This document shows positions 16,322 through 24,396 of a stretch of 38,782 bases of DNA, piece after piece; the first letter of the stretch is position 1; each line of letters starts with the position of its first letter. The translations under genes were made by a program, and so were the position numbers. The notes beneath the pieces were generated by a model. The model worked only from the letters and a program-made list of their open reading frames with translations, was not told the DNA's origin and did no database searches. The stretch comes from Acidobacteriaceae bacterium (GTDB lineage Bacteria; Acidobacteriota; Terriglobia; Terriglobales; Acidobacteriaceae), in assembly GCA_003171315.1 (NCBI GenBank), contig PMYE01000139.1, forward strand, positions 1 through 38,782, given 5' to 3'.

Positions 16322-16947
16322 ACGGTTCCTTTTGCCTGCCAGGCGAGAAAATTGCGCAGAATCTTCAGCCCTGTTTCGCCGGATTTTTCCGGATGGAACT
16401 GTACGCCCATTACGTTACCGCGCTCGACGGCGGCGGCGAACGGCTCAATATAGTGCGTCACCGCGGCCGTGTCCGCGGTAACAGGCCCTTTGTACGAATG
16501 CGTAAAGTAAACAAACTCGCCGGGCTCGACTCCGGCCAGCAACCGCGAGGCAATTCCGTTTACGGGCCGCACTTCGAGGGAGTTCCACCCGACATGCGGA
16601 ACTTTTTCCTGGCTTTCGGCAAAGCGCGTGCACGATTCTGAAAAGTGTCCCAGCCCCGGCTGCTGCGGCGCTTCGCTCGATCCCGCGTAGAGCCACTGCA
16701 TGCCCACGCAGATGCCCAGGAACGGCACGCCGCGCGCAACGCCCGAACGAATCGCGCCTGTCAGCCCTGTCGCGTCCAGCCGTTCTGTCGCCGCGAAGTG
16801 ACCGACACCCGGCAGCACAATGCGCTCCGCGGATTCAACGAGCGTAAGATCGTCATCCGTCACGACCGTCTCCGCGCCCAGATGCCGCAGCGTTTTCAGC
16901 ACCGAGGTCAGGTTGCCGGCTTTGTAGTCAATGACGGTGACACGCAT
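16315..16947 (-). CDS. hisH: Imidazole glycerol phosphate synthase, glutaminase subunit
   Basis: HisH is the class-I glutamine amidotransferase that supplies ammonia to HisF. The 210-residue protein has the nucleophile Cys80 in [11 protein letters not shown] and the His185/Glu187 pair in VQFHPEKSG. The N-terminal strand is [11 protein letters not shown], and the oxyanion/tunnel region PGVGHF is present. Its ATG overlaps the hisB stop by one base (TGATG), which favours coupled translation. Confidence 0.97.
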   Translation of the reverse strand: MRVTVIDYKAGNLTSVLKTLRHLGAETVVTDDDLTLVESAERIVLPGVGHFAATERLDATGLTGAIRSGVARGVPFLGICVGMQWLYAGSSEAPQQPGLGHFSESCTRFAESQEKVPHVGWNSLEVRPVNGIASRLLAGVEPGEFVYFTHSYKGPVTADTAAVTHYIEPFAAAVERGNVMGVQFHPEKSGETGLKILRNFLAWQAKGTVC

Positions 16948-17576
16948 CAGAGCAGCCCCTTCGTGCTCGGCAGCATCTTGCCCAGTTGCTTGTCGCGCGA
17001 GCAGGCCACGCGCAGCGCACGCGCGAATGCCTTGAAGATGGCCTCGATCTTGTGGTGATTGGAGCGGCCATACATCGTCTTTACGTGCACATTGGCCCGC
17101 GCCCCGCGCGCGAACCCCTCGAAGAAATCCGTTACCAGCTCGGTTTGCAGATCGCCAACAAGCCGCGTGCGCGCCTTCGTGTCCACGGCAAAGGCCGCGC
17201 GCCCGCTCAGATCCACGGCCGCAATCGCCAGCGTCTCGTCCATCGGCATCACAAAATATCCGGCGCGCAGAATGCCGCGCTTGTCGCCCAGCGCGCGGTC
17301 AAACGCTTCGCCGAGCGCGATGCCCACATCCTCGACCGTGTGGTGCTGATCCACATCGAGATCGCCGTCGCACTTCAACGCAAGATCGAAGGCGCCGTGC
17401 CGAGTAAACAGCTCCAGCATGTGATCGAAGAAGCGAATGCCGGTTGAGATTTCATACCGACCCTTTCCTTCGATCGCGAGCTCGATCTCGATGCGCGTCT
17501 CAGCTGTATTGCGCACAAGCGTCGCGGTCCGGGCGCTTGCGTTCTTAGCCGTAGTCCTGCTTTTCTTCGCTGTCAT
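16947..17576 (-). CDS. hisB: Imidazoleglycerol-phosphate dehydratase
   Basis: HisB dehydrates imidazole glycerol phosphate to imidazole acetol phosphate with two manganese ions. Metal-binding motifs are [10 protein letters not shown] (HHTVED at 78-83) and [18 protein letters not shown] (HHKIE at 174-178), plus [13 protein letters not shown]. The 209-residue monofunctional form lacks the histidinol-phosphatase domain fused in enterobacteria. The N-terminal ~18 residues are Lys/Ala/Thr-rich and outside the fold. I chose the ATG at 17576, which overlaps the hisC stop by one base; a GTG one codon upstream is also possible. Confidence 0.96.
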   Translation of the reverse strand: MTAKKSRTTAKNASARTATLVRNTAETRIEIELAIEGKGRYEISTGIRFFDHMLELFTRHGAFDLALKCDGDLDVDQHHTVEDVGIALGEAFDRALGDKRGILRAGYFVMPMDETLAIAAVDLSGRAAFAVDTKARTRLVGDLQTELVTDFFEGFARGARANVHVKTMYGRSNHHKIEAIFKAFARALRVACSRDKQLGKMLPSTKGLL

Positions 17577-18670
17577 CACTTCCCGCCTTCCGCACGCAGC
17601 GCGGCCAGCGCTTCGTTCAGCGCCGCAACAGCCTGTCGCATCTGCTCACGCGTTCCAATCGTGATGCGCACACGGCCGTCGCAACCCGGATCGCTCGAGC
17701 GGTCGCGGACGAGCACGCCTGCGGCGCGCATCCGCCGCACAAACTCTGCATGCTGCGCGCCAATCTCAACAAGAATGAAATTCGCCCGGCTCGGCCAGCG
17801 GCGCACTCCGGCCGCATCGAGCGCCGCCTCAAACTCCGCCCGCGCCGCCAGCACCTCGCCCACATACCAATCCAGGTAGGGCGCATCTTCAAGCGCCGGC
17901 GGCAGGCAAGCCAGCGCCAGCGAGTTTACGCTGTACGGCGAAAGCACGCGCCTCACCCAGCGCATCAGTTCCTCGGGGCCGGCCAGCAGCCCCAGCCGCA
18001 ACCCGGCGAGCCCATACGCCTTGGAGAACGTGCGCGCCACAAAGAGATTTGGCAGCGTTCCCACGAGATCGATCAGCGTCTCGCCGTGGAAATGAAAGTA
18101 CGCCTCGTCGACGAGCAGCACTGCCTGCGGCGCGCGCCGCGCCAACTCGAGAAGCTGCGCGCGCGTGGCCACCGAACCCGATGGACTGTTGGGATTGGCG
18201 ATCGCAATCACTTTCGTTCGCGGTCCGATCGCCGCAGCCAGCCTGTCGAACGGAAACTGCAGATCGTCCCCCGCCTGCACCGCAACCACGCGTGCATCCG
18301 TCGCGGAGGCGTAGACCTCGTACATGGTGTACGTGGGCACGGGCAGCAGCAATTCGTTGTCCGCTTCGAGAAATGTCTCGAAGAGCACGTGAATGGCTTC
18401 ATCCACACCGTTGGTCAGCGCCACCTGCTCAGCGCGCAGCCCCAGATGCGCGGCCACGATCGCCTCCACCGGCTCGCGTTCGGGATACCGCGTCAGCGCA
18501 CCGGCAGAAATCTGCGCCAGAGTCTCGCGCACCTTCGGCGAGCACTCCAGTGTGTTCTCGTTAAAGTCCAACCGCATGGCCTCGCGGCTGCCCAGCGGAG
18601 GGTGATACTCCTTCATTGCCTGCACACGCGCGCGCGGCCCCGGAGCCACTGTCGTCGTTGCCTCAGCCAC
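17576..18670 (-). CDS. hisC: Histidinol-phosphate aminotransferase
   Basis: HisC transfers the amino group from glutamate to imidazole acetol phosphate with pyridoxal phosphate. The 364-residue fold-type I enzyme shows [12 protein letters not shown] near the N-terminus, [13 protein letters not shown] (158-170), [10 protein letters not shown] (185-194) and the PLP lysine Lys217 in [15 protein letters not shown]. It ends with RVRITIGT, the family's substrate-carboxylate Arg region. The start is GTG at 18670, preceded by AAGGAGG, a strong ribosome site located inside the end of hisD, which it overlaps by 8 bases. Confidence 0.96.
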   Translation of the reverse strand: MAEATTTVAPGPRARVQAMKEYHPPLGSREAMRLDFNENTLECSPKVRETLAQISAGALTRYPEREPVEAIVAAHLGLRAEQVALTNGVDEAIHVLFETFLEADNELLLPVPTYTMYEVYASATDARVVAVQAGDDLQFPFDRLAAAIGPRTKVIAIANPNSPSGSVATRAQLLELARRAPQAVLLVDEAYFHFHGETLIDLVGTLPNLFVARTFSKAYGLAGLRLGLLAGPEELMRWVRRVLSPYSVNSLALACLPPALEDAPYLDWYVGEVLAARAEFEAALDAAGVRRWPSRANFILVEIGAQHAEFVRRMRAAGVLVRDRSSDPGCDGRVRITIGTREQMRQAVAALNEALAALRAEGGK

Positions 18671-19949
18671 GGGCCCTCCTTTTCAAGCGCGTTCGAATCG
18701 CCTCTGCATGGCCGCTTAGCCCTTCCGCTTCAGCCAGCAGCGCAGTCTTCGGTCCTAACTTCTTCACGCCCTCCGCGGTGTACTCCTGTACCGTGATGAG
18801 CTTCACGAAATCATTCACGCTCAACCCGCCGCGCACCCGCGCCATGCCGCCAGTCGGCAGCGTGTGATTCGGCCCGGAGACGTAGTCGCCCATCGGCTGC
18901 GAAGACCAACGGCCGACGAACACTGATCCTGCGTTCTGAACCCATTCCAGATCGCTCGCCGCGTCCACAGTCAGGTGCTCGGGAGCAAGGCGGTTCGTAA
19001 TCTGCCGCGCCTCTTCAGCCGAACCCGCAACAATCGCCACTCCGTTGCGCCGGAGCGCCTCGCGCGCCACTGCGTTGTTGCGGCAGCGCTCTCTTGTCTC
19101 GGCCATCACCGCCCGCGCCAGTTCTTCGCGCGTCGTCACAAACACCGCCAGCGCCTCGGGATCGTGCTCCGCCTGCGCCACCAGGTCGCTTGCAATGGCC
19201 GCTGCGTTGCCGCGCTCGCTGGTGACTACAATCTCCGTCGGGCCAGCCAGCATATCGATGGCGCAGTCGAACGCGACCAAGCGCTTGGCCGCGGTCACGT
19301 AGAGATTGCCCGGTCCCACGATCTTGTCCACACGCGGCAGGCTCGCGGCGCCATAGGCCAGCGCCGCCACGGAGTGCGCGCCGCCCAGACGATAGAACTC
19401 CTCGATCCCCAGGAGATGCGCGGCGGCAAGAGTTTCCTGCGCGGGCTTTGGCGAAACCACCACGATGCGCTTCACTCCCGCCACCTGCGCCGGAATCGCC
19501 GTCATCAGCAGCGTCGAGGGCAGTGGATGCCTTCCGCTCGGCACATAGCACCCGACAGAACCAAGTGGGCGCACCAACTGCCCGGTCGTCAAGCCTTCTG
19601 TGGTCGAGTCACTCCACGATGCCGGCATCTGCCGCTGCGCGAACCCGCGAATCTGAGCAGCCGCCGTAGAAAGCGCGTCACGCAGCGCGGGGTCGAGCGC
19701 CTTCCACGCGGCGGCCATCTCTTCCTGTGTTACCCGGAGGGCGGCCACACCCGTTTCCGGCATGGCAAGCCCGTCAAGCTCCGCCGCGTAGCGAAGCAGC
19801 GCGCGGTCGCCTTGCTTGCGTACGTCGCTCACAATGCGCTGCACCGTGGGCAGAACAGAATCCAGCGCCGCGCCGCCGCGGCGTTCCAGCTCCGCCAGCG
19901 CCGCTGCCGCGGCCCGCGCATTTCGTCCCGTGGTCCGGATCAGTTTCAT
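18663..19949 (-). CDS. hisD: Histidinol dehydrogenase
   Basis: HisD performs the last two oxidations, histidinol to histidine, with NAD and zinc. The 428-residue protein has the general base pair Glu324/His325 in NRLAPEHLTVD, the substrate and zinc region AEHDPEA (260-266), PSGRHPLPST (137-146) and KIVGPGNLYVTAAKR (209-223). The length is standard. The ATG at 19949 lies 13 bases downstream of the hisG stop, the largest gap inside the operon. Confidence 0.97.
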   Translation of the reverse strand: MKLIRTTGRNARAAAAALAELERRGGAALDSVLPTVQRIVSDVRKQGDRALLRYAAELDGLAMPETGVAALRVTQEEMAAAWKALDPALRDALSTAAAQIRGFAQRQMPASWSDSTTEGLTTGQLVRPLGSVGCYVPSGRHPLPSTLLMTAIPAQVAGVKRIVVVSPKPAQETLAAAHLLGIEEFYRLGGAHSVAALAYGAASLPRVDKIVGPGNLYVTAAKRLVAFDCAIDMLAGPTEIVVTSERGNAAAIASDLVAQAEHDPEALAVFVTTREELARAVMAETRERCRNNAVAREALRRNGVAIVAGSAEEARQITNRLAPEHLTVDAASDLEWVQNAGSVFVGRWSSQPMGDYVSGPNHTLPTGGMARVRGGLSVNDFVKLITVQEYTAEGVKKLGPKTALLAEAEGLSGHAEAIRTRLKRRARG

Positions 19950-19962
19950 CGTTCGTCTCTCG

Positions 19963-20838
19963 TTACAGCACCACTTTGTTCAGCGGATACTCCACAACCC
20001 CCGCCGCCCGCGCCGCTTTCAACCGCGGAATCACATCCCGTGCCACGCGCTCTTCGAGAATGGTGTTGACCGCGACCCATTCTGAATCGCTCAACTGCGA
20101 AATGGTCGGCGAATTCAGGGCCGGCAGCACGGCCAGTACGCCCTCAAGGTCTTCGCGCTTCACGTTCAGCATCAGCCCCACCTGCGCCTGCGCGTCGATG
20201 GCGCCGCGCAGCATGAGTGCAATCTGGCCGATCTTCTGCCGCTTCCACTCGTCGGCCAGGGCGGCCTTGCCGGCGATGAGGTGCGTCTCGCTCTCCATCA
20301 CCGTGTCGATGATCTTCAGGTGATTGGCCTTCAGCGAACTGCCGGTCTCCGTTACTTCAATGATCGCGTCGGCCAGCATAGGCGGTTTCACCTCCGTCGC
20401 GCCCCAGCTGAACTCCACCTTCACGTTCACGCCCTTCGCGGCAAAGTAGCGCTTGCTCACCTCCACGAGCTCCGTGGCGATGATCTTGCCTTCCAGGTCT
20501 TCGGCCTTCTCATACCCGCTTGCCTCGGGCACGGCCAGCACCCAGCGCACCTTGCGGCGGCTTTGCTTGGCATAGGTCAGAGTGGTCACGCTCTCCACGT
20601 CCAGGCCGCTTTCGACAACCCAGTCGATGCCCGTGAGGCCCGCATCGAGCGCGCCGTGATCGACGTAACGCGCCATCTCCTGCGCGCGAATCAGCATGCA
20701 CTCGATCTCGCTGTCGTCGATCGACGGAAAATAAGAGCGGCCGTCGGAGTAGATATTCCATCCCGCGCGCTTGAACAGCGCAATGGTCGCGTCCTGCAAA
20801 CTGCCCTTGGGAATTCCCAGTCTCAGCTTATTGGCCAC
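19963..20838 (-). CDS. hisG: ATP phosphoribosyltransferase, long form
   Basis: HisG joins ATP and PRPP in the committed step and is normally feedback-inhibited by histidine. At 291 residues it is the long (HisG-L) form with a C-terminal ACT-like regulatory domain, so no HisZ partner is needed. Visible family segments are [32 protein letters not shown], the PRPP loop [12 protein letters not shown], and the regulatory part [20 protein letters not shown]. The start is GTG at 20838, preceded by GGAGGTGAACC within the end of hisI, which it overlaps by 11 bases. Confidence 0.97.
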   Translation of the reverse strand: MANKLRLGIPKGSLQDATIALFKRAGWNIYSDGRSYFPSIDDSEIECMLIRAQEMARYVDHGALDAGLTGIDWVVESGLDVESVTTLTYAKQSRRKVRWVLAVPEASGYEKAEDLEGKIIATELVEVSKRYFAAKGVNVKVEFSWGATEVKPPMLADAIIEVTETGSSLKANHLKIIDTVMESETHLIAGKAALADEWKRQKIGQIALMLRGAIDAQAQVGLMLNVKREDLEGVLAVLPALNSPTISQLSDSEWVAVNTILEERVARDVIPRLKAARAAGVVEYPLNKVVL

Positions 20839-21187
20839 GGTTCACCTCCGCGCCCGCGGCGATGGGCTTCGTAAAACAGCTCACCGTGCCCTCGTGGCAA
20901 ACCAGGCCGTCACCTTCCACCTCCACGCGAAACAGCAGCGTGTCGTTGTCGCAATCAGTCGCGGCCGAAACCACGCGCAGCCGGTTGCCGCTGGTCTCGC
21001 CTTTCATCCACAGCTTCTGGCGCGTGCGGCTCCAGAAGGTCACAAAGCCGGTCTCTTGCGTCTTCGCGTAGCTGGCTGCATTCAGAAAACCCAGCATCAG
21101 CACCTCACCCGTGCGCGCGTCCTGCACAATGCCCGGCACGAGGCCATCCATCTTGTCAAAATCGATTCTCGCCGTATTATCGCTCAT
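20828..21187 (-). CDS. hisI: Phosphoribosyl-AMP cyclohydrolase
   Basis: HisI opens the adenine ring of PR-AMP. The 119-residue protein contains the metal and zinc motifs DCDNDT (78-83) and [10 protein letters not shown] (96-105), plus [18 protein letters not shown]. It is the stand-alone cyclohydrolase with no fused HisE domain, and hisE is not in the operon. I chose the ATG at 21187, preceded by GGATGGAAG; the longer open frame runs back through the attenuator terminator and is not real. Being first in the operon, directly behind the attenuator, is unusual for hisI. Confidence 0.95.
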   Translation of the reverse strand: MSDNTARIDFDKMDGLVPGIVQDARTGEVLMLGFLNAASYAKTQETGFVTFWSRTRQKLWMKGETSGNRLRVVSAATDCDNDTLLFRVEVEGDGLVCHEGTVSCFTKPIAAGAEVNRGQ

Positions 21188-21239
21188 CTTCCATCCTGTC
21201 TTCGTCCCCTGTTGGGGTTGAAATTTTCCTCCAAACACG

Positions 21240-21270
21240 AAAAAACCCACCAGCATGATTCGCCGGCGGG
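21240..21270 (-). terminator. his attenuator terminator hairpin
   Basis: Read on the minus strand, CCCGCCGGC (21270 to 21262) pairs with GCTGGTGGG (21254 to 21246) over 9 bp including two G-U pairs, with loop GAATCAT. The tract TTTTTT (21245 to 21240) follows. It is an intrinsic terminator placed between the leader peptide and hisI, the position expected for transcription attenuation. Confidence 0.9.
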
Positions 21271-21329
21271 CTTGGTGTTTCTTTCCGATCTCTCTGGCCG
21301 TCTACTTCAGGCCATGGCAGTCCGCCGGC
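21262..21329 (-). promoter_or_regulatory. his antiterminator pairing
   Basis: GCCGGCGG inside the leader-peptide gene (minus strand 21329 to 21322) is perfectly complementary over 8 bases to CCGCCGGC (21269 to 21262), the 5' arm of the terminator. If a ribosome stalls at the His codons just upstream, this segment stays free and can capture the terminator arm. If translation continues to the stop, it is covered and the terminator forms. Confidence 0.8.
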
Positions 21330-21376
21330 ATGGTTGTCCCATGATGGTGGTGGCCGTGATGGCGGAGGCTCTGCAT
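21302..21376 (-). CDS. hisL: his operon leader peptide (24 aa, 7 His)
   Basis: An ATG at 21376 opens a 24-codon frame that reads MQSLRHHGHHHHGTTMPADC, then HGLK and TAG. Six of its seven His codons lie within seven consecutive codons (HHGHHHH). This is the hallmark of a histidine-operon leader, where scarce charged tRNA-His stalls the ribosome. The stop lies 32 bases before the terminator hairpin, and the antiterminator segment lies four codons after the His run. A ribosome site is weak (GAAG about 5-6 bases upstream). It is the first element of the his operon and would regulate hisI through hisA. Confidence 0.92.
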   Translation of the reverse strand: MQSLRHHGHHHHGTTMPADCHGLK

Positions 21377-21384
21377 CTGTCTTC

Positions 21385-21414
21385 AAGGTACGGGTAAAGC
21401 CCCGAAGGTGTCAA
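21385..21414 (-). promoter_or_regulatory. Candidate promoter of the his operon
   Basis: On the minus strand a perfect TTGACA (21414 to 21409) is followed after 18 bases by TACCTT (21390 to 21385), a poor -10. Transcription would start about at the leader ATG (21376), which would make the leader peptide almost leaderless. The -35 is convincing; the exact -10 is not. Confidence 0.4.
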
Positions 21415-21459
21415 ATCCTTTTCTTGCCGCCGGCCCATGAGCAAGTGGAGAATGAATTC

Positions 21460-21798
21460 GTGCAAGACCAAGCGCGATTCACGTTCGTTCCCCTGGCGAT
21501 TCTGGCTTTCTGCCTTGCCTTCGGCGGGCGAGCCGCTCCGGCTGCTCGGCAATCGAGCCCAACGCAAACCGCAGCGAAGACAAAACCTGTTCCGCCGCCC
21601 GAGGCGCGCCTCGACATCAACCACGCCAGCGCCGATGAGCTGCTGAAAGTTCCCGGCATGACGCCAAGCTGGGCAGGCCGCATCGTGCGCTTCCGCCCTT
21701 ACCGCACCAAGCAGGATCTGCTGGACCGCGGCGTGCTTCCAAGCGAAGTTTACGACCGCATCAAGGACTACGTTATCGCGCATCGCGACAAGGAATGA
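21460..21798 (+). CDS. ComEA-like helix-hairpin-helix protein
   Basis: From the GTG at 21460 (GGAG at 21447-21450 upstream) the product has 112 residues. RFTFVPLAILAFCLAFGG is a signal peptide or anchor, followed by a Pro/Ala/Lys-rich linker. The C-terminal segment LDINHASADELLKVPGM, then TPSWAGRIVRF and KQDLLDRGVL, is a helix-hairpin-helix domain of the ComEA/type II secretion GspK-like class that binds DNA without sequence preference. It could take part in DNA uptake, although no other competence gene is adjacent. It is divergent from the his operon and its start region abuts the his promoter. An upstream GTG at 21445 is an alternative start. Confidence 0.85.
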   Translation: MQDQARFTFVPLAILAFCLAFGGRAAPAARQSSPTQTAAKTKPVPPPEARLDINHASADELLKVPGMTPSWAGRIVRFRPYRTKQDLLDRGVLPSEVYDRIKDYVIAHRDKE

Positions 21799-21927
21799 CT
21801 GCACCGGCGACCGGCCAAAAAACCGGCCGGCATTGCACTCCCGCCGGTTCGTTCTCCGATTGCACAAACATTCTCATGGCCCGCGGCTCCGGGCCGTTAC
21901 ACTGTTCACTGACAGGAGGCGCGCCGT

Positions 21928-22698
21928 ATGCAAACCCGGATTCTGGGCACCACCATGCCGGTGCTCGAAGTGCAACTGGATCCCAACGAAAGCGTGTTTT
22001 CAGAGAGCGGCGAGCTTTCGTGGATGACCGCCTCGATCCAAATGGCGACGCACACGCAGATGGGCGGGGGCGGCGGTCTTTTTGGCGTGCTCAAGCGCGT
22101 GGCGGGCGGCGGCAGCATCTTCATGACGGAGTACCGCGCGATCCAGTATCCCGGAGCGGTGTCGTTTGCCGCCAAAGTCCCCGGCCACATTGTGCCCGTC
22201 GAGCTTGGCCAGGGGCCGGAGTACATGGTGCACCGGCACGGGTTTCTTTGCGCCACGCCTCAGGTCACCATCAGCGTAGGCTTTCAGCAGTCGCTCGGCG
22301 CGGGCATCTTCGGCGGTGATGGCTTTCTTTTGCAGCGCATCGGCGGCGCAGGCACGGCGTGGCTCGAACTCTCGGGCGAACTCATCCAGAAGAACCTAGC
22401 CCCCGGCGAAGTGCTGCGCGTGCATCCGGGGCACGTGGGCGCGTTTCAATCGTCGGTCGGTTTCCAAATCACCATGGTTCCGGGCATCAAGAACATGATC
22501 TTCGGCGGCGATGGACTTTTTCTGGCCGAGATGGTGGGCCCGGGCGCGGTCTGGCTGCAAACGCTGCCCATCTCGCGGCTGGCGCACCAGATCGGCGAAT
22601 ATCTGCCGCCCGCTCAAGCGCAACCGGCGGCCGCCGCAGGCGTCGGCGGCGGACTCCTCGGCGGCATCGTCGGGTCCATATTAAGCGGGGGCCAGTAA
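21928..22698 (+). CDS. AIM24/TIGR00266-family protein
   Basis: The 256-residue protein begins after AGGAGG with MQTRILGTTMPVLEVQLDPN. It shows the repeated beta-strand plan of the AIM24 family: ESVFSESGELSWM near the N-terminus, QQSLGAGIFGGDGFLLQRIGG in the middle and GIKNMIFGGDGLFLAEMVGPG later. The duplicated GG-DG-LFL pattern is clear. It ends with a Gly-rich tail (GVGGGLLGGIVGSILSGG) like that seen in membrane-associated members. The family is widespread and related to yeast mitochondrial Aim24, but its biochemical role is not established. It is followed by the AI-2E permease 12 bases later, probably in one transcript. Confidence 0.9.
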   Translation: MQTRILGTTMPVLEVQLDPNESVFSESGELSWMTASIQMATHTQMGGGGGLFGVLKRVAGGGSIFMTEYRAIQYPGAVSFAAKVPGHIVPVELGQGPEYMVHRHGFLCATPQVTISVGFQQSLGAGIFGGDGFLLQRIGGAGTAWLELSGELIQKNLAPGEVLRVHPGHVGAFQSSVGFQITMVPGIKNMIFGGDGLFLAEMVGPGAVWLQTLPISRLAHQIGEYLPPAQAQPAAAAGVGGGLLGGIVGSILSGGQ

Positions 22699-22710
22699 GG
22701 ATCGTCTCAC

Positions 22711-23745
22711 ATGACTGAGCACGCCCGGCAACCACAGAACGCTCGCGGACCCATCGTCTTTGCGTTCGCCCTGGCTTTGGCTGTTTACCTGGCGTGGATG
22801 GTCCGCGGACTGCTGGTCCTGCTCTATGTCTCCGCGCTCTTTGCCGTCGTGCTCACGCCGGTGGTGCGCGCCACGTCGCGGCTTCGCGCCGGCCGCTGGA
22901 AGCCGTTTCAGGGCTCGGTAGCCATTTTTATCCTTCTGCTGGCTGCCGCTGCCGCGCTCACAGCCTTCGGATTTCTCGCCTTCCCACCCGTGATCCGCGA
23001 TCTGCAGGCCCTCAGCGGCGAATTGCCCGCCCGCGTTCCCGCGTTGCTGGAAAAGCTCAAAGAGGTTCCTTTCGCCGATCGCCTGGACCCCGCCGATGTC
23101 ATCTCGTGGATTCAGGGATCGCTCAGCAGCGCGGCGGCTTATCTGTTGCTCTCGCTCAAGTCCTGGGCCGGCGCGCTCGTCCAGGTGGTCGCCGGCTTTG
23201 TTCTTACGCTCTACTTTATCCTTGAGGGCGACGCCGCGTATCGCTGGTTTCTTTCGTTTCTCCCGCCGCAACCCCGCCAACGGCTCGACCAAACGCTGCA
23301 GCGCGCGGCCATCCGTATGCAACGCTGGCTGCTCGGGCAACTCAGCCTCATGCTGATTCTCGGCGTCGTCAGCACCATCGTCTTCCTGTCGCTCGGCGTC
23401 CGCTACGCCTACGCGCTCGGCGTGCTCGCCGGCCTGCTGAACATCGTTCCTGTTCTTGGCGTCACCGTCTCGCTCGTCCTCGCCCTTCTGGTGGCGGCCA
23501 TCGACTCCTGGGGCCGCGTGCTCGGCGTCGCCATCTTCTTCATGCTTTGGCTGCAGATCGAAAACTCCTGGCTCATTCCCCGCATCATGAGGAACCGCGT
23601 CAATCTTCCCGCCCTCGCCATCTTCGTCGCTCTCCTCCTGGGCTCCGCTTTCGGGGGCATTCCCGGCGCCATGGTCGCCATTCCCACCGCCGTGCTGGTC
23701 TCCGTCCTGATCGACGAATATCTGGTGCGGAACAACGAGGCCTGA
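22711..23745 (+). CDS. AI-2E family (PerM-like) membrane transporter
   Basis: This 344-residue integral membrane protein has about eight hydrophobic segments in the AI-2E/PerM arrangement. There is an N-terminal pair (residues 15-45, 65-90) and a cytoplasmic or periplasmic helical stretch (RDLQALSGELPARVPALLEKLK). The conserved block YALGVLAGLLNIVPVLGVTV is followed by ENSWLIPRIMRNRVNLPAL, the family's hallmark. Members include exporters of autoinducer-2 and Na+/H+ antiporters, so the substrate is open. The ATG at 22711 follows AAGGAT. Downstream begins a long repeat region. Confidence 0.92.
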   Translation: MTEHARQPQNARGPIVFAFALALAVYLAWMVRGLLVLLYVSALFAVVLTPVVRATSRLRAGRWKPFQGSVAIFILLLAAAAALTAFGFLAFPPVIRDLQALSGELPARVPALLEKLKEVPFADRLDPADVISWIQGSLSSAAAYLLLSLKSWAGALVQVVAGFVLTLYFILEGDAAYRWFLSFLPPQPRQRLDQTLQRAAIRMQRWLLGQLSLMLILGVVSTIVFLSLGVRYAYALGVLAGLLNIVPVLGVTVSLVLALLVAAIDSWGRVLGVAIFFMLWLQIENSWLIPRIMRNRVNLPALAIFVALLLGSAFGGIPGAMVAIPTAVLVSVLIDEYLVRNNEA

Positions 23746-23775
23746 ACTGCCGCTCCGGCGGCGAGGTTTCGTTTA

Positions 23776-24004
23776 CGGCGGTTCTCCTGCAACTAGAGCG
23801 GTTCCAGAATTCACGTGCCTTTATGAGGGTAGTGAAAGGTGGCATTTTCTTGAGGAAAATGCCACTCGGCAATAGTGGTTCCGGTGTATAGCAATTCTGG
23901 AACCGCTTTATGCGCCATTTCGGACAGAATTCAGGTGGCTTTTTCCTGATGAAAAAGCCACTTAGCGATTGTGCCCTGGTCTACACCTGCAGGAGACCCG
24001 CTAT
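23776..24004 (+). repeat. MITE-like element, family B, copy 2 (interrupted)
   Basis: Bases 23776-23793 and 23914-24004 match copy 1 at 14735-14849 in inverted orientation, with three differences over the longer segment. The two matching parts are separated here by 120 bases that are absent from copy 1 and that contain a smaller inverted-repeat element. The internal hairpin GTGGCTTTTTC/GAAAAAGCCAC is conserved. Confidence 0.85.
23797..23907 (+). mobile_element. 111-base inverted-repeat element nested in family B copy 2
   Basis: The ends AGCGGTTCCAGAATT (23797-23811) and AATTCTGGAACCGCT (23893-23907) are perfect 15-bp inverted repeats. Inside is an 11-bp hairpin, GTGGCATTTTC (23839-23849) with GAAAATGCCAC (23855-23865). 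This hairpin differs from that of the host element by one compensated base pair, so the two are related. It encodes nothing and resembles a MITE or REP-type unit; no clear target duplication is seen. Confidence 0.75.
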
Positions 24005-24006
24005 GG

Positions 24007-24054
24007 TGCACTATTTTTGGTGCAGCGGGGCCGAAATGCACTGTTTTTGGTGCG
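24007..24054. promoter_or_regulatory. Two tandem NtrC-like palindromic boxes
   Basis: TGCAC-N8-GTGCA (24007-24024) and TGCAC-N8-GTGCG (24037-24054) share the core CTRTTTTTGG and are 30 bases apart centre to centre, about three helical turns. They resemble NtrC sites (TGCAC-N7-GTGCA) but are one base longer. No nitrogen gene follows, so this may be an orphaned regulatory region. Confidence 0.35.
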
Positions 24055-24245
24055 GCCTATCGGAAGAAACCCGGTCTTTTCAGCTCAAAACCGGCAATTG
24101 GGGGTTACTCATGCGTTACAAGGGGCGCCTCCCCCGGCGTCTGTACATAAGTGCATTGGTTTCATCAGGTTGGCGCAAGTTGAGTCCGCCAATCGCCTGA
24201 TTCCACAGAACTTACTCGCAGATGTATCTCAGTAAAGGAGTTAGA

Positions 24246-24396
24246 AGCAGGGAACAGGAACAGGGATCAGGGAACAGGGATCAGGGAACAGAGAGCACGC
24301 GCCCGCGCCCTTTCTCCAACTGGGTCTATTGTGCGCGAAGAGACGGAAATTAACTGCAAAATGCAGGGGCATAGGGACTAGGGACGTAGGGACTAG
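24246..24396. repeat. Low-complexity phrase repeats (GGGAACAGGGATCA, GGGACTAGG units)
   Basis: Bases 24246-24291 are built from AGGGAACAGGGATC units and 24369-24396 from AGGGACTAGGGACGT units. Similar material lies at 24458-24475, and in opposite orientation at 7770-7802. Confidence 0.7.

Noticed and set aside
20828-21256. Longer hisI frame starting at 21256
   Set aside because: The extra 23 residues are encoded by the attenuator terminator and its T-run; the ATG at 21187 with GGATGGAAG fits the family length.
21799-21835. Terminator after the ComEA-like gene (CCGGCC-AAAAAACC-GGCCGG)
   Set aside because: The stem is only six pairs with an A-rich loop and no T-run follows, so it was not listed.
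24163-24178. Sigma-54 promoter near TTGGCGCAAGTTGAG
   Set aside because: The -24 GG is present but the -12 dinucleotide is GT rather than GC at the required 10-base spacing.
23910-24235. Two overlapping frames of 88-96 codons
   Set aside because: Both run through repeat family B and the tandem boxes, lack ribosome sites and have no protein-like pattern.
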